Source: Bhargavaea changchunensis
Lineage (GTDB): Bacteria > Bacillota > Bacilli > Bacillales_A > Planococcaceae
Assembly: GCF_042665595.1 (NCBI RefSeq)
Contig: NZ_JBHTCT010000036.1
Location: 62,001 to 126,000 of the forward strand
Length of the DNA: 64,000 bases
Direction of reading: 5' to 3'
In this document: one piece after another, positions 51,509-58,473 of the stretch
Position numbering within the stretch: position 1 is the first letter of the stretch
Layout: the number at the start of each line of letters is the position of its first letter
Made by a program: the position numbers and the translations under genes
Notes under the pieces: generated by a model
Database searches by the model: none
What the model saw: the letters and a program-made list of their open reading frames with translations, nothing else
Told to the model about the DNA's origin: nothing

Positions 51509-52192
51509 TCACCCGAACAGCAGCTGTTCGAGTTGGAGCGGTTCGATGTATTCTCCGTTTTTGTAGACGCGCATATTGCCCCCGGAGATCTCATCGATCA
51601 GGAGGACTTCGCCGGTTTCTGCGTCGCGTCCGAATTCAAGCTTGATGTCATACAGTTCCATGCCGCGGGCGGCGAGTTCGTCCTTCACGACACCGGAAAT
51701 CTGTTTGGTCAGTTCTTTAAGCGTGTCATACTCATCCGCATCCAGGATGCCAAGCTCGACAAGGGCATCTTTGCTGATTGGCGGGTCCTGGCGCTCATCG
51801 TCCTTGATCGTCACCTCGACGAATGCGTCAAGCGGCTGTCCTTCTTCCGCATAGGCACCGTAGCGGCGCAGGAAGCTTCCGACTGCCCGGTAGCGGCAGA
51901 TCACTTCAAGCCCTTTGCCGAACACGTCCGCTTTCCGGACGTTCATTGTCTGGTCATCAACATCCGCGCCGAGAAAGTGTGTCGGAATACCGGCCTCGGC
52001 CAGCTTTCCGAAAAAGTATTCGGTCATTCGGAGGCCGGCGCGGCCGGCACCCTCGATTGTCAGGCCAACCGTGTTGGCACCCGGGTCGAACACTCCGTCT
52101 TCACCGGTCACATCATCTTTGAACTTCAGCTGGATCGTCCCGTCCTCCAGCTCATAGACATCCTTTGTCTTGCCTTCGTAAATCCGCTTCAC
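51509..52192 (-). CDS. purC: SAICAR synthetase (PurC), stand-alone
   Basis: Ligates aspartate to CAIR in de novo purine synthesis, 227 aa. YEGKTKDVYELEDGTIQLKF is the ATP-binding start; RYRAVGSFLRRYG and DIKLEFG, then LLIDEISGGNMRVY are catalytic-region motifs. GTG start at 52192 after AAAGAGG. It is away from any other pur gene here, so either the operon is dispersed or this is an extra copy. A PurBox-like site is upstream. Confidence 0.88.
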   Translation of the reverse strand: MKRIYEGKTKDVYELEDGTIQLKFKDDVTGEDGVFDPGANTVGLTIEGAGRAGLRMTEYFFGKLAEAGIPTHFLGADVDDQTMNVRKADVFGKGLEVICRYRAVGSFLRRYGAYAEEGQPLDAFVEVTIKDDERQDPPISKDALVELGILDADEYDTLKELTKQISGVVKDELAARGMELYDIKLEFGRDAETGEVLLIDEISGGNMRVYKNGEYIEPLQLEQLLFG

Positions 52193-52223
52193 GCAGTCCA
52201 CCTCTTTCGGCTGATCTGACATA

Positions 52224-52246
52224 ATTATAACCGAAAGACGAACATT
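52224..52246 (-). promoter_or_regulatory. purC promoter with PurBox-like site
   Basis: Minus-strand -10 TATAAT (52224-52229). AAAGACGAACATT (52234-52246, plus strand) matches the PurR box AWWWCCGAACWWT at 11 of 13 positions and lies between -10 and -35. A single box, where paired boxes are usual, so tentative. Confidence 0.35.
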
Positions 52247-52278
52247 ATGAAATGATTGTATAGATATTTTACGCCTTT

Positions 52279-53319
52279 TCACTCTTCTGCCGTTTCACCG
52301 GTCACCCGATTCCGGCCGGTTCGCTTGGAATGGTACATCCGCTCATCAGCCCTGTTCAGCAAGCGCTCCGGCGTGTCCCCGGGCAGCTCGCCCGCGACGC
52401 CGAAGCTCGCGGTCACTTTATCCGCCTTCCCGAAGTGATGGGAACCGATGGCTTCACGAAGACGCTCCGCAAGCGCCATCGTGTCCGGGAGCTCTGCATC
52501 TGTGATAATGATGAATTCCTCACCGCCCCACCGGCCGAACAGATCCCCCGGCCCAAGTTGCGATCGCACAAGGTCCGCCATCTGCCTCAGCACATCATCC
52601 CCCGTTTTATGACCATACTCATCGTTCACACTCTTGAAATGGTCCATGTCGAAGAGGATGATCGAGAACTCGGTGCCTTCCTGGTCCGCCCGTTCCGCCT
52701 TTTCCGCTAGCCACTCATCGATCCGGTGGCGGTTCGCCGCCCCGGTAAGGGCATCGATATAGGCAAATCGGGCAATCGCCCGCTGCTCCGCACGTCTCCG
52801 ATAAAGGATGTGGAGGAAAAACGACAGCAGCGTGTAGACAAACAGGCTTATGTAAAGCGTGATCAGCGAATTAATCTGACTGTCCGTCAGTCTGCCCCAT
52901 ACAGGGATGGCCGGCGCGATCATGAAGAGAAGCAGTGTGAAGCAGGCAATGACCGCCTGCTTCCGCTCAAGGATAAGAAAGCCAAGGACGACGACAAGCG
53001 GCATATAAAGAATGAAATCTCCAAGCCGCGGCTCGCCCTGTGCCAGCATATCGATAAACAGCGAGCTTAGGATCGCCGCAAGCAGGTAGATGAGGGAGAT
53101 GATCAGGATGAGGATTTCCGGAACGGCAAGCGGAAACCGTGTCCAAAGAAGCCCCCAGCAGATCATGATTCCGACAAGCAGGATGAAGTTGATGATCTGA
53201 ACCGGACGGATCTCATCGGTGATCAGAAGATTCAGCGCAAGAGACGCGGCGACGACCGGCAGGACGAACAGGTACACACGCCTCTTCTGCTCTTCGAACC
53301 GCTTTTGCTCACTTCCCAT
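52279..53319 (-). CDS. Membrane diguanylate cyclase (GGDEF), copy 1
   Basis: 346 aa. About six membrane segments (residues 20-185), then a GGDEF domain with active motif GRWGGEEF and DALTGAANRHRID. It makes cyclic di-GMP from two GTP. The inhibitory I-site RxxD is replaced by GPGD before LFGRWGGEEF. ATG at 53319 follows GGAAGGGGGAGGGAA; the ORF start 33 bases upstream is rejected. 25 bases after the paralogue's stop. Confidence 0.9.
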   Translation of the reverse strand: MGSEQKRFEEQKRRVYLFVLPVVAASLALNLLITDEIRPVQIINFILLVGIMICWGLLWTRFPLAVPEILILIISLIYLLAAILSSLFIDMLAQGEPRLGDFILYMPLVVVLGFLILERKQAVIACFTLLLFMIAPAIPVWGRLTDSQINSLITLYISLFVYTLLSFFLHILYRRRAEQRAIARFAYIDALTGAANRHRIDEWLAEKAERADQEGTEFSIILFDMDHFKSVNDEYGHKTGDDVLRQMADLVRSQLGPGDLFGRWGGEEFIIITDAELPDTMALAERLREAIGSHHFGKADKVTASFGVAGELPGDTPERLLNRADERMYHSKRTGRNRVTGETAEE

Positions 53320-53344
53320 TTCCCTCCCCCTTCCAAAGCCCTGT

Positions 53345-54394
53345 TCACCCATCTCCGCTCACCATTGTGCGCCCGGTCACACGGTTCCTGCCGGCTTGCT
53401 TGGCATGATACATGCGCTCATCGGCCCGCGATACGACCGATTCCGCAGTGTCGCCGGGACGGTTGACCGACAGGCCGAAACTGGCGGTCACACGGCCTGC
53501 GATTCCGAAGTCATGATCCTCCAACGCCTTCCGCAGCCGCTCCGCAAGCCGGAAAGATTCCTCCTCCCCCGTGTCGGTCAGGACGACAAACTCTTCACCG
53601 CCCCACCTTCCAAACAAGTCACCATGATCAAGCTCCTCCCCGACCACTTTTGACAGCTGCCGCAGCACATCATCACCTGTTTTGTGCCCGTAGATATCAT
53701 TGATGTCCTTGAAGTTGTCCAGGTCGAAAAAGATGAGCGAGAACAGCTTTCCGGTCTCCTCCCCGAGCTCGACCTTCTTCCTCAGCCAGGTGTCGATCCG
53801 GTGCCGGTTCGCAATGCCCGTCAGTGCGTCAACGTAGGCGAAACGCAGCATTGCGTTTTGTTCGGCACGCGTTCTGTAAAGCTGGTGGAGGAAATAAGCA
53901 AGGCTTGTGTAGACCACGATCCCCGAATAAAACAGGATCAGTGACTCGTTCTGCTCCGGATTCAGGCGCGGGAATGCCGGCACTGCCGGAAGCACCAGGA
54001 CGGTGAAGAGGGCAAGGTTTGCGATCAGTGCGGGCCACCTGTCAAAGAGGAGAAACATCAGCAGGGAGATCATCGGCATCCAGACGATGAAGTCCCCAAG
54101 AGACGTCTCGCCGTGACCCAGCATCTGCGTGTAGACTCCCTGGACAACCATCGTGAGCAGATAGATTCCCGCAAGGGTGAGCAGGAACCATTCAATGACA
54201 CGGAGCGGGAGTTTCGTTGACAAGAAAAGCCAGGCGAACAGCATTCCGACCAGCAGGATGAGGTTGATCGTCAGGAGCAGTCCCTTGTGAGCCGACATAA
54301 ACAGGCTCAGTCCCAGCGAAACCGTCAGCACCGGCAGGACGATTTTATAGACACGCCGCTTCATATTCATGAACCGTTGCTGTTCGGTATCCAT
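53345..54394 (-). CDS. Membrane diguanylate cyclase (GGDEF), copy 2
   Basis: 349 aa, same architecture as its neighbour: hydrophobic N-terminal half (about 20-190), then DALTGIANRHRIDTWLRKK and GRWGGEEFVVLTD. The I-site position reads DHGD, so product inhibition is likely absent. Start at 54394 after GGAGGGAGGGGTGCGG. First gene of a two-cyclase operon created by tandem duplication. Confidence 0.9.
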   Translation of the reverse strand: MDTEQQRFMNMKRRVYKIVLPVLTVSLGLSLFMSAHKGLLLTINLILLVGMLFAWLFLSTKLPLRVIEWFLLTLAGIYLLTMVVQGVYTQMLGHGETSLGDFIVWMPMISLLMFLLFDRWPALIANLALFTVLVLPAVPAFPRLNPEQNESLILFYSGIVVYTSLAYFLHQLYRTRAEQNAMLRFAYVDALTGIANRHRIDTWLRKKVELGEETGKLFSLIFFDLDNFKDINDIYGHKTGDDVLRQLSKVVGEELDHGDLFGRWGGEEFVVLTDTGEEESFRLAERLRKALEDHDFGIAGRVTASFGLSVNRPGDTAESVVSRADERMYHAKQAGRNRVTGRTMVSGDG

Positions 54395-54551
54395 CCGCAC
54401 CCCTCCCTCCAACCAGTTACTTTCCGTATTCCCCTCCGGATTGCAAAAAACGCTTTTCACAGGAAATATCTTCAGGAACTTGACGGTGGTCAAGGAAGCG
54501 GCCACCGATTCATCCGATAATGAAGACAACAAGAACAAGGGAGGAATCGAA

Positions 54552-54773
54552 ATGAAACAAGTTGTCCTTCAGATGGAAGCCCTCACTTGCCCGAGCTGCA
54601 TCAAGAAAATTGAAGGTGCCCTCGGCAAGATGGACGGCGTTGAGCAGGCGAAGGTGTTGTTCAACTCCGGCAAGGTGAAAGCCAGGTTCGACGACGGTAA
54701 AGTCAGCGCAGAAGAGATCGAAGGTACAGTGAAGAAACTCGGTTATCCGGTTCTTTCGAAGAAAGTTTCATAG
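54552..54773 (+). CDS. Heavy-metal-associated (HMA) metallochaperone
   Basis: 73 aa single HMA domain, CopZ-like. Metal site EALTCPSCIKKIEGAL (Cys-x-x-Cys at about 13-16), preceded by Glu-Ala-Leu, where CopZ has Gly-Met. AGGGAGGAATCGAA precedes the ATG. The next gene, 33 bases on, is a P-type ATPase that lacks its own HMA domain, so this protein probably delivers the metal to it. Confidence 0.9.
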   Translation: MKQVVLQMEALTCPSCIKKIEGALGKMDGVEQAKVLFNSGKVKARFDDGKVSAEEIEGTVKKLGYPVLSKKVS

Positions 54774-54806
54774 CTGCCCGCCAAATCAGGAAAGGTGTGA
54801 ATCAAA

Positions 54807-56711
54807 ATGACAGGCAAACAAAAAGCCTGGATCACGGCCGTCACGGGCGGCCTTCTGGTCCTGGCCATCCTCTTTCACCTGACCGGCTTACAGGAACTCA
54901 AGTCGTTTACGCTCATTTTCTCCACCGTCATCGCGGGAATACCGATCGCCCTGAAGGCCCTCCAGGCACTCCGCATGAAAGCCTTCAGCATCGAACTGCT
55001 CGTCACGATCGCCGTTGTCGGCGCCCTGTTCATCGGCGAGTATGTCGAGTCGGCTGCCGTCACGTTCCTCTTCCTGTTCGGCGCTTATCTGGAAGCCCGG
55101 ACACTTGAGAAAACACGGAAATCGCTGAAAGACCTGATCGATATGGCGCCGCAGGAAGCGACCGTCATGCGGGACGGCCTCGAAAGGGTCATCCCTGCCG
55201 ATGAGGTCGAAGCGGGAGACCGGGTCCTCATCCGCACGGGAGGCAAAGTGCCCGTCGACGGGCGGGTTGCCGGCGGACGTGCGCATCTGAACGAAGCCGC
55301 CATCACAGGCGAGTCTGTGCCCGCGGCAAAATCGGACGGCGACACAGTCTTCAGCGGAACGATTGTCGACAGCGGCTACCTGGAAGTCATCGCGGAAAAG
55401 ACCGGTGATGACACCACGTTCGCGAGGATTATCGAACTCGTCGAAGAAGCACAGGACTCGAAGACAAAGACCCAGCAGTTCCTTGAGAAGTTTGCGAACA
55501 TCTACACACCGGGCATCATCATCCTGTCGATCATCGTTTACCTGTTCACCCGCAACATTGAACTGACGCTCACGTTCCTCGTCATCGCCTGCCCGGGCGC
55601 GCTCGTCATCTCGGCACCTGTATCGATTGTCGCCGGCATCGGCAACGGCGCGAAGAACGGCGTCCTGTTCAAGGGCGGTGAATCAGTGGAAGCCCTCGCG
55701 AAGACCGATACGGTCGTGTTCGACAAGACCGGCACGCTGACGAAAGGCCGGCCGGAAGTGACGGGGATCGATGCATTCGGCGGAGACGCCAGCCGGTTGC
55801 TCCGGATCGTTGCTGCGGCGGAAACCGCCTCGGAGCACCACCTCGGACGCACGATCGTGGAAGAAGCAGGCAGGCGCGGCTTTATCGGACTGGAACAGCC
55901 GGAAGACGTTGAAATCATCAAGGGGCATGGGCTCACCGCGATGGTCGGCGGACGTCATGTCATCGCCGGTACCCGGGAGCTGATGGCCGATAATGGCATC
56001 ACTATTCCGGCGAGAGCGGACGCTGCCGCAACCGAACGCGAAAAGGCCGGCAACACGGCCATCTTCGCCGCGGTCGACGGACAGCTTCGCGGACTGATCT
56101 CCATCGCCGACCAGATCCGGCCCGAAGCGCATGACGCCATCCGCCGGCTCCGCGCAGGCGGCGTCAAGCAGATCATCATGCTCACCGGGGACAACCGCCA
56201 TGCCGCTGCACTCGTCGGCAAACAGCTCGGCCTGGATGAAGTTCACGCCGAACTTCTTCCGGAAGACAAAGTAGCATTCGTGAAAAAGCTGAAAGACGCA
56301 GGGCGCCGGGTCGCGATGGCCGGCGACGGGGTCAATGACGCACCGGCGATCGCCACCGCCGACATCGGCATCGCGATGGGCGCCGGCGGCACGGACATCT
56401 CCATGGAAACCGCGGACGTCGTGCTCATGGCCGACCGGCTCGACCAGTTCGCCCACGCCCGCTCGCTCGCCAAGGCCACCGTCCGCAACATGAAGCAGAA
56501 CACCTGGTTTGCCGTCGGCACCGTCTTCCTGCTGCTCGCCGGCGTCCTGCTCGGCAAGATCTTCCTCGCATCCGGCATGCTGATTCATGAACTCAGCGTC
56601 CTGATCGTCATCCTCAACGCCATCCGGCTGGTCCGGTATAATGGCAGTAAGAAGGAACGGATGCCTGGCGGCGTGGAACCGTTCGGGCCGCAGCCGGCTA
56701 TGGTGGAGTGA
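54807..56711 (+). CDS. Heavy-metal P1B-type ATPase with CPG motif
   Basis: 634 aa. Membrane helices and actuator TGES (167-170), phosphorylation site DKTGTLT (Asp306), GDGVNDAP hinge. The membrane metal site is CPG (262-264), not the CPC of Cu/Zn/Cd pumps. The usual SEHPL nucleotide-domain motif reads SEHHL. No N-terminal HMA domain. The substrate ion cannot be read from the sequence. Preceded by a chaperone gene and followed by array G and an Fnr-like regulator. Confidence 0.92.
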   Translation: MTGKQKAWITAVTGGLLVLAILFHLTGLQELKSFTLIFSTVIAGIPIALKALQALRMKAFSIELLVTIAVVGALFIGEYVESAAVTFLFLFGAYLEARTLEKTRKSLKDLIDMAPQEATVMRDGLERVIPADEVEAGDRVLIRTGGKVPVDGRVAGGRAHLNEAAITGESVPAAKSDGDTVFSGTIVDSGYLEVIAEKTGDDTTFARIIELVEEAQDSKTKTQQFLEKFANIYTPGIIILSIIVYLFTRNIELTLTFLVIACPGALVISAPVSIVAGIGNGAKNGVLFKGGESVEALAKTDTVVFDKTGTLTKGRPEVTGIDAFGGDASRLLRIVAAAETASEHHLGRTIVEEAGRRGFIGLEQPEDVEIIKGHGLTAMVGGRHVIAGTRELMADNGITIPARADAAATEREKAGNTAIFAAVDGQLRGLISIADQIRPEAHDAIRRLRAGGVKQIIMLTGDNRHAAALVGKQLGLDEVHAELLPEDKVAFVKKLKDAGRRVAMAGDGVNDAPAIATADIGIAMGAGGTDISMETADVVLMADRLDQFAHARSLAKATVRNMKQNTWFAVGTVFLLLAGVLLGKIFLASGMLIHELSVLIVILNAIRLVRYNGSKKERMPGGVEPFGPQPAMVE

Positions 56712-56729
56712 AATAGACGGGGCGTTGGC

Positions 56730-56834
56730 GAATGACGAGATTGGGGAGTCGAATGACGAGATCAAGCGGCCGAATGACGAGACCGAACGGCCGAATGACG
56801 AGATTGACGGCTCGAATGACGAAATTAGGGAAAG
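56730..56834. repeat. Array G: five 21-bp intergenic units
   Basis: GAATGACGARAT at 56730, 56751, 56772, 56793 and 56814, spacing exactly 21 bp. The word is identical to the right arm of array C, 35 kb away, while spacers differ. Lies between the ATPase stop (56711) and the Fnr-like start (56847). Confidence 0.9.
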
Positions 56835-56846
56835 GGGCGGAGCGGG

Positions 56847-57563
56847 ATGGAACAGGAACCGATGCAGCAGTGCGCCTCCTGTGCACACGCTGAATCAGAC
56901 CATGCGCATGACATGTGCATCTCGATCGTGCCGATCTTTAATCACCTTGACGAAGCGGAGCTCCGGGAAATCGTCCGGACGGTCGTACCCAGGCAGGTAA
57001 AGCGCGGAGAGACGATCTACTCGGCAGGCGATACATCCGACCGGCTGTATATCGTCCATAAAGGACGGGTGAAAATCTACCGCCTGTCCGACAACGGCAA
57101 GGAGCAGCTTGTCCGGATCCTCGGGCCCGGTGACTTTACCGGAGAGCTCGCCGTCTTTAATGAGACGGTCCATGACGCCTATGCGGAGGCACTTGAGAAA
57201 ACCGAACTCTGCACACTCGGACGGAAAGACCTGCAGTCTTTCCTCTTGAAATACCCGACCATCTCGCTCCGCATCATGGATGAGTTCGCCCGCCGGCTCG
57301 GCCACTCCGAAAAGCAGGCGGCGAGCTTCGCGACGGAACCCGCCGACACCCGGATCGCCATGTACCTTGCCGAACTATCGGATCGGCTGAACTCCCCGAC
57401 CATCAGGCTGCCGATGACGAGGAAGGACCTGGCATCGCATCTCGGCACGACGCCCGAGACGATCAGCCGCAAGTTCGCGGAGTTCGAGGATGCGGGGTGG
57501 ATCCGGCAGAATGGGCAGAAAGAGATAGAGATTCTTGACTTGGATGCGCTGCTGTTGGCATGA
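56847..57563 (+). CDS. Crp/Fnr-family regulator with candidate ligand cysteines
   Basis: 238 aa. cNMP-type sensor (about 25-140), then HTH_Crp with MTRKDLASHLGTTPETISRKF (about 187-207). N-terminal Cys9, Cys12 and Cys24 (CASC, then C in HDMC) plus Cys122 (TELCTLGR) parallel the four Fe-S ligands of Fnr, although the third spacing is longer (CX2CX11C). His14, His19 and His21 lie between. Neighbouring metal pump suggests metal or redox sensing. AAAGGGGCGGAGCGGG precedes the ATG. Confidence 0.85.
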   Translation: MEQEPMQQCASCAHAESDHAHDMCISIVPIFNHLDEAELREIVRTVVPRQVKRGETIYSAGDTSDRLYIVHKGRVKIYRLSDNGKEQLVRILGPGDFTGELAVFNETVHDAYAEALEKTELCTLGRKDLQSFLLKYPTISLRIMDEFARRLGHSEKQAASFATEPADTRIAMYLAELSDRLNSPTIRLPMTRKDLASHLGTTPETISRKFAEFEDAGWIRQNGQKEIEILDLDALLLA

Positions 57564-57597
57564 AAAAGATGCCGGGCCAATTGGCCTCGGCGTCTTT
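57563..57597 (+). terminator. Terminator after Fnr-like gene (repeat copy 1)
   Basis: AAGATGCCG / CGGCGTCTT stem around GGCCAATTGGCC. 23 bases (57575-57597) recur exactly at 58301-58323. Confidence 0.85.
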
Positions 57598-57618
57598 TCG
57601 TAAACCGATTTGATGAAC

Positions 57619-58125
57619 CTATTTCCCCTTCCATTCTTCGCCCAATATTCCATAGACAACATGGTCTACGTAATGGTCGTATAGCCACTCTGCTTGTCTA
57701 ATACATCCTTCATTTACATAGTTCAATCTCTCAGGAATCGCCCTGCTTTTCTTATTGCCGACAGCTGCTCTTATTTCAACCTTATTAAGACCTAATTCAT
57801 CAAAAGCATAATGGGTCAATGTTTTAGCCACTGCGGTCATTATTCCATGTCCTTGAAATCCTTCTCCAAGCCAATACTGGATATATGCAGTTTTATTTGC
57901 CCAATTGATGTCATTGTAGCCGGCAACTCCAACAATTTTCCCCTCAAACAAAATGACAGAAGTCAAGCTCTTGTTTTCAGCAAACCCCTTTAAGCATCCT
58001 TTTATTAATTCTGTGGTATCTTCGATCTTTGTAGTAGAATCCAACCAAGGAAGCAATTTTCTCAAATGCTCTCTTTACCTATCTGTTAATTCGAATATGC
58101 TTTCGCTATCTCTTAGATTTCTCCC
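57619..58125 (-). pseudogene. Decayed GNAT acetyltransferase (RimJ/RimL-like)
   Basis: The 148-codon ORF from a TTG at 58065 carries the acetyl-CoA segment YWLGEGFQGHGIMTAVAKTL and the C-terminal RIMJ-type end, but starts inside the fold. Upstream in frame, residues LRDSESIFELTDR (58116-58078) continue the family pattern, then a TAA (58077-58075) interrupts it. The first ~15 residues are missing. A reinitiated short product is possible. The region is AT-rich relative to its neighbours and flanked by repeated terminators. Confidence 0.6.
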
Positions 58126-58290
58126 TCATATATGTGATGGGTGATGGCGCTATTAACTCTCTTTTGTATTTTTTAGGTCGTGTCATATTTGTATTCGGCG
58201 AATGCAGTCGGTTTCCTTCTAGGTCATAGATGATTGCTTCATTCCCTAAGATGGACAACTGCATCAGATGGTGTTGCTGGTGACTTGAAC
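58126..58290. other. AT-rich remnant without recognisable gene
   Basis: Continues the AT-rich segment. On the minus strand, an open stretch contains LSILGNEAIIYDLEGN but no ribosome site or recognised domain, so it is not called as a gene. The GC-rich stretch 58324-58473 after the second terminator copy holds nothing recognisable either. Confidence 0.4.
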
Positions 58291-58323
58291 AAAGACGCCT
58301 GGCCAATTGGCCTCGGCGTCTTT
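58291..58323. terminator. Terminator hairpin, repeat copy 2
   Basis: AAAGACGCC stem with CGGCGTCTTT around GGCCAATTGGCC, same as copy 1 apart from three bases on the left. No gene ends here in the plus direction. Confidence 0.8.
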
Positions 58324-58473
58324 GTTGTGGAGAACTCTTGGCGACTTCACGAAACAGCCTGTGGATAAGCGGGTTATCCCCGGATCCACGTGCAAAAGTC
58401 GGATTTTTCTGTGGAGGAGGGGGAAAACCCGGTGATTCGGGCCGTGCAGACATCCGGACACCCGTGGATAACT

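Noticed and set aside
55683..56888. Long minus-strand ORF opposite the metal ATPase
   Set aside because: Shadow of the ATPase gene in GC-rich DNA, extended by array G; no family motifs or start signal.
58126..58290. Small gene in the AT-rich remnant
   Set aside because: An open frame with a plausible short peptide exists, but there is no ribosome site or recognisable family.
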